In this document: one piece after another, positions 54,020-64,000 of the stretch
Layout of the letters: each line of letters starts with the position of its first letter
How positions within the stretch are numbered: the first letter of the stretch is position 1
Source of the DNA: Blasia pusilla
Taxonomy: Eukaryota; Marchantiophyta; Marchantiopsida; Blasiales
Length of the DNA stretch: 64,000 nucleotides
Assembly: GCA_050084515.1 (NCBI GenBank)
Contig: CM114274.1
Location: forward strand, 26,846,001 to 26,910,000
Reading direction: 5' to 3'
The notes under the pieces: generated by a model
Told to the model about the DNA's origin: nothing
Database searches by the model: none
What the model saw: the letters and a program-made list of their open reading frames with translations, nothing else
Position numbers and translations under genes: made by a program

Positions 54020-56540
54020 TATTTGCTTTGCTTGGTTGGGTCGGGTTGCCATTTGTTTGTTTGGTTTGCAGAAGATCTAGGGAATTTTTGTAAGGCTGAA
54101 GTCGTATTTTACCAGAATTTGTAATTAGTGTGTAAACCACGTATTCCAGGTTCAAGTTCGCTTTTTTCTTATATTATATGCAAAATACAGAAGAACACTC
54201 GTTTATTTCCTTCGTATTTCTAGCCGGCTAGCTCACCTCGTGACCCGATTCTTGGCGGACTTTGGTTTGCACGCTAAGATTCTGTAAGATGGTATGGGGG
54301 GTATCAACTCTTACCTTCCTCCACTACAAGCTCTGGTCGTTGACATGATACCACGCGGGAAGACTAGTAGGTTGGAGCACGTGAGTTTGGGGAAAAGTAA
54401 TGGGGGGCTATGGCTATTTTTATTTTTCATTATAGTCAGCTTGATAGATGCATTTTCGCCATATGATGATTCATTCTCTCGACGATTCTTGAGGGCATAT
54501 GCTTAGGAATGGGGAAAGCGGTTGTGGAGGTTTTGACTGCTTAATCCCATGCCCTCACGCCCACAATCTATGGTGGGCAATCTCGTGCACCCCAGCTCTT
54601 TAGTCGTGTTTAAATAGTGTGCCACAACAACCCGTAGGGTATACAGGCCATTGAATTTTCACAAACTTTTTGTTGGTTTGGCTATGGAAGCTTGCAAGGT
54701 TTGTTTCATGGTGACATCAGGATTTGAGATTCAGTTTGGGTGAGGAAACTAGTGTTCACTTTTAGCCTTGAAACCAATAAATTAAGTTTTCTCCCATGTA
54801 GGACTATGATAGGTGTATATTGCTTTCTTTCCCACTATGTGTTTATCATCTCGTTGCAACTTGAAAATTAAATGTTAATCCACCCACCTTCAACTCTCAA
54901 TCATGCTCATATTCCAACTAATTTCTCTTTCCTATGGGGCCTTAGTAGCAAAAATTTACATGTTTATTTATTCCTCGGATGCTATGAAAAGACACCTCTT
55001 CTCGAAAAAAATTAGCACATAAAAACGTTTTTTTTCTTAAAGGAAGAGGACAGAAGGGTTATGGGTAATGGACATGGTTCATTGGTCGGGAGCTTCCAAG
55101 TGTAGCCGCTCTTCTTTATGAAACTAGAGCGAACGGTAAAGTGGAGCAGCTATAAGAAGTGCGCAAGGAAGGGTAGAGAGAGTGTTGGAAATAAGATTGA
55201 AAAGGATGAAGACATAAAATTACCACAATATGGCACGGATTGATTTGTGGAAAGAGACAGAGTTATAGAGAAAGCGTACAATGTAGAGAGTGTAGAATGC
55301 AATAATCTTGAGAATGTATGAGTGTAGCACAAAATTACCTCGATTTTCCCTCGGGACTGAAGCGGCTTGTAGTGAAAGTCACACCGAGCTCTACGAGCCA
55401 AATCGATGCACCAACATAGTGAAGGAATGCTTCAACAAGCAAGTATCAAGAAGGAAGCTCTCATGAACAAAAGGGAGACATTAGTAGACGGAGTAGTAAT
55501 GTGTAAACATGCTGGCGGAAGCCCAAAGTGAAACGAAGTGGGAATGAAACAACACAAAACCGTGGAAAAGCACATTGAAAGAAGATGGAAAAGAAAATTG
55601 GATGCCACAAAATTTCATCGCTTGATTGAGGTGCAGGTGCAATTTCGTAGATGTATCGGTGTGATTTCGTAGAGTTCACCGCCATTGCACATTAACACAA
55701 ATTAATTAATTCCTGCCACATGTGTTGCAAATCGTGAATCCTAGAACAAATAGTCCAACACCTCCAAGTATGTGTTTGCGAAACCGACACCTTCGAGTAT
55801 GTGCGCACTCGCACTCGACAGAGCACGATGGGCTTTGTAGAGTGTTATAAAAATGAAAAAAGAAAAAAAAGTAAGCTAATGCTACCCTAATGCAGGCTAG
55901 TCCAACAAGAGCCTCTGTCAAAACAAATGCGATATTCATTCTAAGTACGGTGTTGGATGCCCTGCTTCGCTAGATAAAAAAACGAGGACGTGGAGCCGTC
56001 CCTCAAAAGGATGAAATTTAGGGCCTATTTTTCGAGGCCGTAAATAATTAAGATGGATTTTTTTGTAAATATTGATGATTATAATTTTTATTTTAAAAGT
56101 ATTTTATTATTATTGGAAAAAAATCTCATTTGATCTTTATTATTCCATAATGTAGTGTAACTTTTCCTCCAAACTAATCTTTGAAATTAAAAATAAATTT
56201 TAGAAAGAAAAGTCAGCTTCATTATTTTGAATACGATTTCTTCTCGATAAATTCTCTCATTGTACTTTTGAATTTGTTTCTCCAAAAAATGTGTAATTTT
56301 CCTCCTAAAGGTAACTTGAACATTTTTAATTCATATTTTCCAACCTAAACCATTTAAAATTAAAAAAATTTAAAGCAGGAAAATATGTTGAATATGAAGA
56401 GATTTAAGAACATCTCCTTAAGATTGGTAAATTTTCATGAATCTTTTTAGATAAAAATGATGAAAATATTTTTAATTCTAATTTTAGCTCAATATTTGGT
56501 AAAATAAAAAAATAATGTTAAGAAACTTGAAAAGATTCAT
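54020..56540. other. AT-rich DNA without recognisable gene
   Basis: No protein family, RNA gene or clear element boundary seen. Very AT-rich from 56040. Confidence 0.4.
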
Positions 56541-56546
56541 AACATA

Positions 56547-56587
56547 TCTATATTATTATTGGAGAGTGGCTTCTTGATTTGCAAACA
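56547..56587 (+). mobile_element. Dispersed TE terminus, Helitron-5'-end-like (copy B)
   Basis: The partner of 16378-16418. Here too the segment begins TCTATATTATTATTGG after an A. Beyond the 41-base block, weaker similarity continues (AAAATGTTT(T/C)CC at about 56623 versus 16448), consistent with a shared element rather than chance. Confidence 0.4.
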
Positions 56588-58160
56588 GCTCTTTGCATGA
56601 CATGTTATAACCGGGAAGCAAGAAAATGTTTCCCCCCTCTACAGGCAGCAAGAAACAGATTTTGTGTAAACATGATTAATCCTTTCCTACCCACTAGTGT
56701 TCACTGAGAGCGTCTCACCATAAGCTAACGCAAATAATAGTTTGAATCTTATAGACTGTGCTTAGAGTGCAAATTCAGCGGATTGGTCACATTTTTCAAA
56801 CTGGAATCATATGAACAAGTTTTTTTGTTGTGAGAAGGAGTTTCCTATTGCCAAAGTGATATGTTTAAGCATGGACTTAGACAAATAGCAAATTCTAATA
56901 TCCATTAAAGTATGTAGATTGGCTCTTTCCAAACAATCTAGAACATACCATAGATGTGTCATGATCTAGCATCTTATTGAAACATTTGAAATTCCTATTG
57001 CAATTAATACCTCTCTAATTTTAGAAAGAATAAAATACTATTTTATTCTTAACAGCTATATTTTCATTTAAAATTTATTCTAAATATATACTTACTCTAT
57101 AAAAGGAAAATGAGACCTAATCATTCCATGAAGAAGTTTCATTTCTTATAGAATATTATTTCCATGTTAAACTTCATAGTTCCTTATATATTATAATTAA
57201 TATAATATATAAGGAACTATGAAGTGTTTCATTCATGCCTAGCACTTATAATTTAATAATCCTTCTTCTTTTCATAAAGGGAATATCATATCCCATGATT
57301 TTCTTAAAAGACAAACCCTCTTTATGAAAGGAATATCAATGAATTAAAAAAGACATATTCTTACATAACTTTCCCACAAAAATAGAGTAAACGTGTTACT
57401 TTGATGTATGGACAAATTTCTTTTTGGCTCCTCATTGAGATAGATTCTTGAGACAAAATAATTTTGTAACTAGTTGGTCACCTCAAAGCCAAGTTTAGTC
57501 CAACCCCGTTATCAAATAAAACTAAAATATAAGGATAAAATTAAAATTAATAAAATAGTTACTCTATGTGATCATAATTCAAGATAGATATTAAAAAAAG
57601 GAAAGGGGCATGACAATGAAAAAGTGGGGAAAAAATAACTGTGGACGAAAAAAGTTAGGGGAAATTGCAACAACAGAAAAAATAGTAATGCAAAACAAAA
57701 TAATTTTTTTTCATGAAGACTCCATAGAAGGAGACAAATATTTATTGTATAGAATTTAAAATATATAAAAAATAAGGAAATAAAAAATTAACAGAAAAAT
57801 ATAAGAGCATGCAACTTTGAGATTAGGAAATATCCCTGTCTCGCCTTTTCCCAAAAAAGGTGAATAAATCCAAAGCATCACAAAAGAATGGAATTTCTAT
57901 AGTTACTATTAAGGATAAAGGAAAGGGAGAAGCAAAAAATACAAGGAACATTTTTTAAATAAAAGAAAAAAATCATCTCTCTTCATTTGAAAAGCCATAA
58001 CCCCCACATCGATTTTACAGGTTTCTTCTAGACCCTTGATTTTCCTCCTTCATTTGAAGAAAGAATCAACCTAATTCAATTTTTTGGCAAGACATAAAAA
58101 TCATCTTTCTTTCTAATAAATCCCTTGGAACCTTAACCCCCCCCCTACATTGCAACTGGT
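56588..58160. other. Very AT-rich stretch
   Basis: No gene. It contains the 24-bp hairpin at 57172-57226 and a weaker inverted pair TTCATAAAGGG / CCTCTTTATGAA at about 57264-57328. Confidence 0.4.
57172..57226. repeat. Perfect 24-bp hairpin, 7-base loop
   Basis: ACTTCATAGTTCCTTATATA... (57172-57195) is the exact reverse complement of 57203-57226, with loop AATTAAT. Possibly a small fold-back MITE or a recently formed palindrome. Confidence 0.92.
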
Positions 58161-59240
58161 TTGCGAGTCGTAGGAGCCATATTTTAACCGCAATACAATC
58201 GTACTCGACTTGCAACTATACAAGTATTGCACATGTGAGCTTGAGAATTGGGCTTACAAATTGTAACTACAATGCGACTCAAAAGTACCATTTTCTTACA
58301 TTCACAAGTGAGATGCAATTTAAACGCAAGATGGTCGTTAATAACTTGCAACTTTTTTGCATCCTTAGGAGAATGGCTGCAAAAAAACAGACAAGTCCGT
58401 CCTTAGGACAAACATGGAAGAACAAGCTAGGACGTGTCCACGAACAGGGATTATTAGAAGTGGGGCCTCACTTATAGTTTATGAGGGAAAGTAGGACAAT
58501 GCCGAGTGGGACAATAAGGGAGAAAGGAGTGGGGGTAGAGGGAGGAAGGAACGGGAAAGTATAGAATATTCCATACTTTCCCGTTTTTGGAAGGGGGGGA
58601 AATGAGAAAGAAGGGGAAGGTGGGGCCCATGTGAACCCAACTTACCTTTCCAAAATTGTATAAGGGGTGGCCTTGCTACTATAAACTTCACTCATCTACA
58701 TATCCTTCAACATTAAAACGAATTCCTATCCTAAGAAACTCAAGACTCAACTCCACTATAGAAAGATATAGTTGTATAGTGAAGAAAGAAGTCTCAAAAA
58801 AGTTGGTAGGAGAAGAGAAAACAATGCAATTTGATGGCAAAAGGGGAATTTCTAGTTTAGGTTTCGTTATTTGCGAGTTTATTTTTTAGTGCTATGAAAG
58901 TCATTCGTGAGTGTTGTACAGCCATTTGCAAGTGCTATTTAAGCTCTATAACTTCTATTTGAGTAATATTTTAGTGGATCTAAACTTTTTCTTTGCTAGA
59001 CTTTTGCAAGTTACTTGTGTCTCCTATCAGTTGCAAGTTGATCTGTTTGCTACTTGCACTTTGTAAGTAATTTTTTAGGCATATTCACAAATCTCAATGC
59101 AAGATGTTTACAAGTCTCTTGCATCTCGCAACTTACTCATAATTGGCTTGCAAAGTTTGGAACACTTGCAATCTAGAGTTGACTCGCAAATGACTTTTAA
59201 TAAGTGGACTCAAAACTAGTTGCAAACGGAAGAAAAGACT
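58160..59240. repeat. TTGCAAGT / ACTTGCAA word-rich region, interrupted by dispersed repeat copy B
   Basis: TTGCAA, TTGCGAGT, ACTTGCA and GAGTAA words recur in both orientations at irregular 15-50 base spacing (58160-58360 and 58860-59240). In between, 58380-58660 is the reverse-orientation copy of 43984-44240. No coding sequence is supported. Confidence 0.5.
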
Positions 59241-59755
59241 CATAAGATGACAAAAATATGCTTCTAATCCCTAGTAGCCCCATTGCATGCATATGAGTAC
59301 CTTTTTGCTCTTTTTTCCCTACCTTATTATGGCCCTATATTGAAAATTTAAAATCAAAAACATATTTGGTGTTGATAACATAGGTGTTCATCCAAAAGTA
59401 ATGAAGTTTAGCAACTTCAACTTCAAAGAGCCTTATCAAAATTAAAACCGAACCCAATTTTCAAAACCAGTTTTAACACTTCAAAATCTTTCCAAATATG
59501 GTTCTCTAAAAAAATGCTATCCTCATAATCCATTCGTAAATAAAATACTATTTCTCTCCACCCAATCTTGATTTTCCACGTGAGATCTTATGTATATGAA
59601 AACAATGCCTTCATTACCACTTTATCTAATTTTTGTATATATTTGTGACACTTTCTTTTTTTATCTATGAGAAGTCGTGACTATCCACATAAAATGTAGG
59701 TTGGATCATATGACACACCCCCAATAGAGGTTTGAATATGAAAGGGATAAGGCTC
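59240..59755. other. No gene recognised
   Basis: AT-rich DNA preceding the antisense gypsy fragment. I see no domain or repeat. Confidence 0.35.
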
Positions 59756-61634
59756 AATATCGCCTTTCAGTAACCCCACGCCAAACCCGTTGCCTTCTCT
59801 AACATCAAGGGTTGCGCTCCTAAATCATGTGGGATGCGATGCGGATGGTACATTGTACATGTGGGACTAACCAAGCGGAACATTCCGGGTTGGTTATCCA
59901 ACAACACCACACCTGGTGTCACCATGGATTGCTTTATCGCTGGTCGAGATGGCATATCCACCAACTTTGCCGAGGAGCCTGCCATGATTGATTGGAGAAT
60001 ATCCCAAGCATATGATGCAAGGGCAGGTCCACCACCTCCTAAAAAATCACCTTTGAACAAGAGGCAATCACCTCTCACGCTCATATAGTATGGCCTCCAA
60101 CTATAACACCTCCGTTGGCCCAACTCCCGTCGTGGCCATTTCCATGGGGGAAAACAACGGAGCCCGACTCATCATAGTGGCCACTACCAACAATGTAATT
60201 GACATTGGCTCCACACGAGTTGGCATAGCAGTCATCTCTCAAACTCCTCGTGGCGTCGATGCACCTGTCTCACTAATGGGCAATAATGGTGTAGGCACCA
60301 TCAACGTTGTGTGAACTGCCTCTGACAACATAAATGACAGGGGAACCTTATAATTATCACCCATTAATTCCCTCTTGTGGGTCTATCTCAAACCCACCTC
60401 TTGGTGGCTCCGTCACTCTTGTAGCACCCTAAGTCACCACCACAATAATCTCTACTTGAGTTGTACTACACATAAACCTCACTCCCACATTATCCTCCCA
60501 TGTATCTTGGCACGACGTGGAGGCTAGAGCCACACTAGCTACTCTCGGCTATGTACCTATCACTTGCTGCATCATCGTCATGGCAGCCATCCTTTGCTCC
60601 AACTGATCAATACGAGTGAGGAGCGTTGCATCGGGTGCACGTCCTCCATCTCCTATGATTGGTGGTGGAACCCTACCACCACGTTCATCAACTCCTTGAT
60701 CTCCACCAACTCTCTTTTCCCCAAGCCCTCGACCTACCTCTAGACATAGCTCTCGGCGAAGATCAAAACACTTGTCCCTAGTGTGACTATATCGGTGATA
60801 ATGGTCACACTACAACTGTGGTGGGGCCATCCTAGGTGGCTCTTGAACACTCAGAGGCATCCTAGGCCCTCTACCATGTTGTGGGCAGTCCCTCTACCTA
60901 TGGGGCCTACCATATATCCAACAAGGCATCACAGGTCCCTATTGGGCAACGTATGCGAATATGGGCAGTTGCCTCATCGGCTCACGATAATCTCCCTGCT
61001 CTCTGGGCCTACCAGCCCGCTCTTGTGTTACTGGTATACGCTAAGGCGCCTATGGGGCTACTCCTACTCATGGATCCGTTGAATCCCGTGAAAATCTCGT
61101 AGTCATCAATTGCTCCTCAATCATGTTCAGCTCGATCAACCTGCTTAGACAACTCAAAGACCACCTTCAATGTGGGCTTTGCCGTATGAAGCAACATCGC
61201 ATCTCAGACTCTTCTTCGTAGCTCCCTGTCTAACACCTCGTACTACTATTGCAATGACTACGCCTGAATCACTCCATATGTTCCAATGATCAATCGTTGC
61301 ACGTTTGTGAATGCCTCTATCAAAATCTTACCCAAACTCCATTGAAAATCCCATAAACTCTTCAACTTGTCAATCCACACTCCTTGCTAGGCGGTGCCCT
61401 AGTACTAGAGGTCTTTGCCACCTCATCATTCTTATTGCCATCAGCTCCATCTAGTCCTTGAGATAATGGTGTAGGCCTCTCGCCTCTCATTATCCCATCA
61501 TGCGCCTTGCGACCATTAGTGGACACATACCATGGAGCCCAAAACATCCTCCCGACATCGATCTCTATTGAGTATAAAGATCGAAACTCCATATAATCAT
61601 CCATCGGAGGGTCCTCTAAGTGCTGGAACAAACC

Positions 61635-61640
<6 letters not shown>
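59756..61640 (-). pseudogene. Truncated gypsy copy 3 (Gag and start of protease), antisense
   Basis: On the minus strand, 61640 onward reads GLFQHLEDPPMDDYMEF, matching Gag of copies 1 and 2. A ruined zinc-knuckle region (CDHYHRY...KCFDL) lies at about 60740-60830. The linker and protease start follow: MPSRPAIKQSMVTPG, VLLDNQPGMFRLVSPT and LGAQPLMLEKATG at about 59770-59935. The protease catalytic triplet has become Leu-Gly-Ala, so the Asp-Ser is lost. The fragment ends just after it, before any methyltransferase. Stops are frequent. Confidence 0.88.
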
Positions 61641-61668
<28 letters not shown>

Positions 61669-61669
61669 G

Positions 61670-61758
<89 letters not shown>
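61637..61758 (+). repeat. Compound (AC)n(CT)n microsatellite at the Gag start of gypsy copy 3
   Basis: About 15 AC units (61638-61667), then about 43 uninterrupted CT units (61671-61758). It sits directly upstream of the Gag frame of the antisense copy, so Gag's upstream sequence is replaced by, or separated from, the leader at 61757 onward. The long Arg-Glu or Ser-Leu runs predicted across it are artefacts. Confidence 0.95.
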
Positions 61759-61761
<3 letters not shown>

Positions 61762-61990
61762 GGGCTCTTCCCCAAAAATAGCCATCCCACGATAATAACG
61801 CGTGCACAGGTTACAAAGTGACCTTGAATCGATCAACGGATCATCTGATTGACTGAGACCACAATAGGGGATTTTTATTAACGATGTTTCCAATGTTATG
61901 AACATGTCGCCAACCTCATCCGACATCTCAGGACAAAGTTACAGCCAAACAACCCGTTGAACCTCGGTGACATCGACACGCTAGAACTCT
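61757..61990 (-). mobile_element. 5' leader/LTR-like segment of gypsy copy 3
   Basis: Minus-strand TAACCTGTGCACGCG and GGCTATTTTTGGGGAAGAGCC correspond to TAACCTGTGCGCGC and GGCTATTTTCAGGGGAAGAGCC at about 78-130. It lies upstream of Gag in the element's own orientation, as expected for a 5' LTR or leader. Confidence 0.55.
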
Positions 61991-64000
61991 ACCTTCGGCC
62001 TACCTAAGATGTGACAAATTTTACAATATTTATTGAATAGGATCCTTGTTGTTGTCTTGAAGCTCCACTTATCCTCTTCTATTTAAACAAACCACATTTA
62101 TCTCTTAGAATAAGAAGACTTACATTGGTATAAGTGATCTTAATTCCACAAGCTATAGGGTAATTATTTGTGGTGTAAGAAGTGTTATGATATTATAAGA
62201 TACATATGTAATTTTCTTTCTTAAGAAATTCCCTTGAAAAATATTTCCTAACTTGATCATATACTAGGTTTTTATTTCTTGACTATATAAGTAAGGTTTT
62301 AATATGATAAATATATATTTAGTTTTTTATGAAGAATATTTTTATAAATTAATTAAGAATTTTAAATCCCCCTCAATTAAAGAGGATCCTTTTTCATTTT
62401 ATTTTTCTCCATTAATAATGGCAAGAGAATATGAGTTATGGAAACATTGGTGCTTACTATGGCCCACATGCAAAAATAGAATTGAACATTTCAAAGATTT
62501 GACAAGGTTATTATAGCCCATGTGACTCAAGAAGCAATAATGTATCTCCATGGAAATTATCTATACTATTTTGTTGAATAACCCAAAGAATATAATTCAA
62601 AAATAGACAATAAGACAAAATACTACTACACTTACTTTTTTGATTTGGAAGTACCATTTGACATTTTGGTGGATAAGGAAAGAGGTTGTGTTTGATTCCT
62701 GGGAGAGGGAAAATTATCTAGTACTGGGCAAGAAGTGGAGGACTCGGGATTATTTTTAGTGAGGAGTGAGGTGTATATCAAGGGGATTACTACTAAGAAG
62801 GAGAAAGGGAGATTGTTACAATTGGGATATTTATTAAAAACATGGAACCCAAGGAAATTATTTCAATAAAATTTAAAATCTTATTTTAAAAAGATGGAGC
62901 TAGCGAAGAGAACACCCTAGAGAAAGACAACATATAAAGTAAAGATTGGTCAAATTTTATCTTATCCAAGGTGTTTGTTTAGATAATTGTGCAGTAAAAC
63001 ATGAGTTGTCGTCTTACCAATGTCCTATGGTGTTTCTACTTGGCCAAGAGTTTTGCATTTCGAAATTCTTGTGTTACAAGTGATAAAACTTAATTTCCCC
63101 CTTCCTCCCAACCCCTGCCCTCCCAAAAAAGAAGGAAAAGGAAAAAGTAGTGGTAGTAGTAGAAGAAGGAGGAGGAAAAAACCAAATTTGGAAAGCATCC
63201 ATAAGGATGTATAATAATTCCTTCCAATATCATGGTTAACCAATAGCTCCCCCTTTTATAGCATCATCCTCTACCTTCACATCTTCCCCAATCCTTCTCT
63301 AAATGACTACTTGGGTCATCGTTAGCCCATGCTAATCCTCGTGTTAAGTTGGGTGTTCTTTGGGGTGTCTTATGATGATGGAGAGATTTATGTGGAATTT
63401 TTTGTCTTACAAAATGTGTACTTGTACTTGATTTGGATGTATCGATTGTATACCTTTGTTGGGTCCTCAAGAATCCGAAGCTTTTTTTTAATGGGTTTGA
63501 AGTCGGTTGAAAATTGCGATGCCAAAATAGGGTTTCCTCTAATAAACTTTCCCAATGGTTGTCCATGTGTTATTCTTTTTTGAAAAAAATTGGCAAAATA
63601 ACCAGCTAAAATAATGCCCGTGTCGCTAGTCTCGTTCTTCCTTATTCCAATCTCATGCAAATTTAATGCAATTCTTTTTTTGCATGTGTTTCCCATTGTT
63701 CTCGATCTCCAACCTTCCATCCTTCCCCCATCTCGTGATGGGAGTCCTCTTCAGAACACATCATTTATTTTATATTATTTTCTTTCTTCCACTTCCTTCG
63801 AGTTGGCCTTAAACCTTTCTTCATGAACGGCCCCGCCCCAAAATCTCCAGAAATCTACTACATTCGTCTCTAGAGGGCATTATTGCTCTTCTTCCTCTTC
63901 CTCATTATCATCATCTTCTTCTTCTCCTCCTTAATTCTATGTTCCTTTTTCATGCATATTATTTAGCAATTCTTGTTGTTCTTCCTCTCCTCAATTGTAG
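61991..64000. other. AT-rich end of window, no gene recognised
   Basis: Low-complexity purine (63135-63180) and pyrimidine (63880-63930) runs. No supported ORF, RNA gene or element boundary. Confidence 0.4.

Noticed and set aside
53742-54124. Leu/Phe/Cys-rich ORFs that look like transmembrane segments
   Set aside because: They arise from the 39-bp tandem repeat and GCTTTGCTTGG slippage and occur in several frames.
61362-61926. Arg-Glu repeat or Ser-Leu repeat proteins
   Set aside because: Translations of the (CT)n/(AC)n microsatellite.
1-64000. CRISPR arrays, operons, bacterial-type terminators, tRNA or rRNA genes
   Set aside because: No regular spacer arrays, tRNA B-box/cloverleaf sequences or rRNA segments were seen; the genes present are eukaryotic with introns.

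Overview
The window looks like nuclear DNA from a land plant, probably a non-seed (bryophyte-grade) lineage. Two intron-containing host genes sit in about 64 kb that is otherwise decayed transposable elements and unique-looking non-coding DNA. The plant assignment rests on a UCH37/UCH2-type deubiquitinase whose protein reads like land-plant orthologues from end to end. The non-seed suggestion is weaker: it rests on a retrotransposon-borne DNMT3-type methyltransferase and on a fatty-acid 2-hydroxylase that keeps an N-terminal cytochrome b5 domain, which Arabidopsis FAH1/2 lack.

Layout. 1-492: end of a Ty3/gypsy-related LTR-like segment that breaks into a Ty1/copia RT-RNase H relic (493-1458). 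1.9-3.5 kb: decayed minisatellite ending in a large foldback. 3.5-8.0 kb: no recognisable gene. 8.13-11.23 kb (+): UCH37-type ubiquitin C-terminal hydrolase, five coding exons. 12-17.6 kb: non-coding, with several independent tandem-repeat arrays and hairpins. 17.6-35.9 kb: a retrotransposon cluster with two sense copies of one unusual Ty3/gypsy family. 37.2-41.5 kb: GC-richer DNA with no recognisable gene. 42-45 kb: remains of an ordinary chromodomain-carrying gypsy element. 47.77-49.89 kb (-): fatty-acid 2-hydroxylase, eight coding exons, with a GC-rich upstream region. 52-59 kb: mostly AT-rich, no gene, several repeats. 59.8-62 kb (-): a third, truncated gag-protease copy of the unusual gypsy family. 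62-64 kb: nothing recognised.

The main discovery is the gypsy family. Its order is Gag (two zinc knuckles), aspartic protease, a complete canonical-order cytosine-5 DNA methyltransferase domain of DNMT3 type, reverse transcriptase, RNase H, integrase, and a C4HC3 PHD finger at the extreme integrase C-terminus, where chromoviruses carry a chromodomain. Both long copies keep both extra domains, so the architecture predates them. Both are broken by stops and frameshifts; copy 1 also has internal deletions and a lost integrase catalytic Glu. The inferred logic is a retroelement that pairs a histone-tail reader on the integrase with its own DNA-methylation writer. Methyltransferase capture by retrotransposons has, to my recollection, been reported in charophyte algae and dinoflagellates; the combination with a PHD finger is what I would check first for novelty.

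Element ends are not resolved. Short TG...CA modules ending in CACGACA, a 62-bp repeat and a roughly 365-bp repeat all lie around copies 1 and 2 and permit more than one boundary model; these are given as separate entries.
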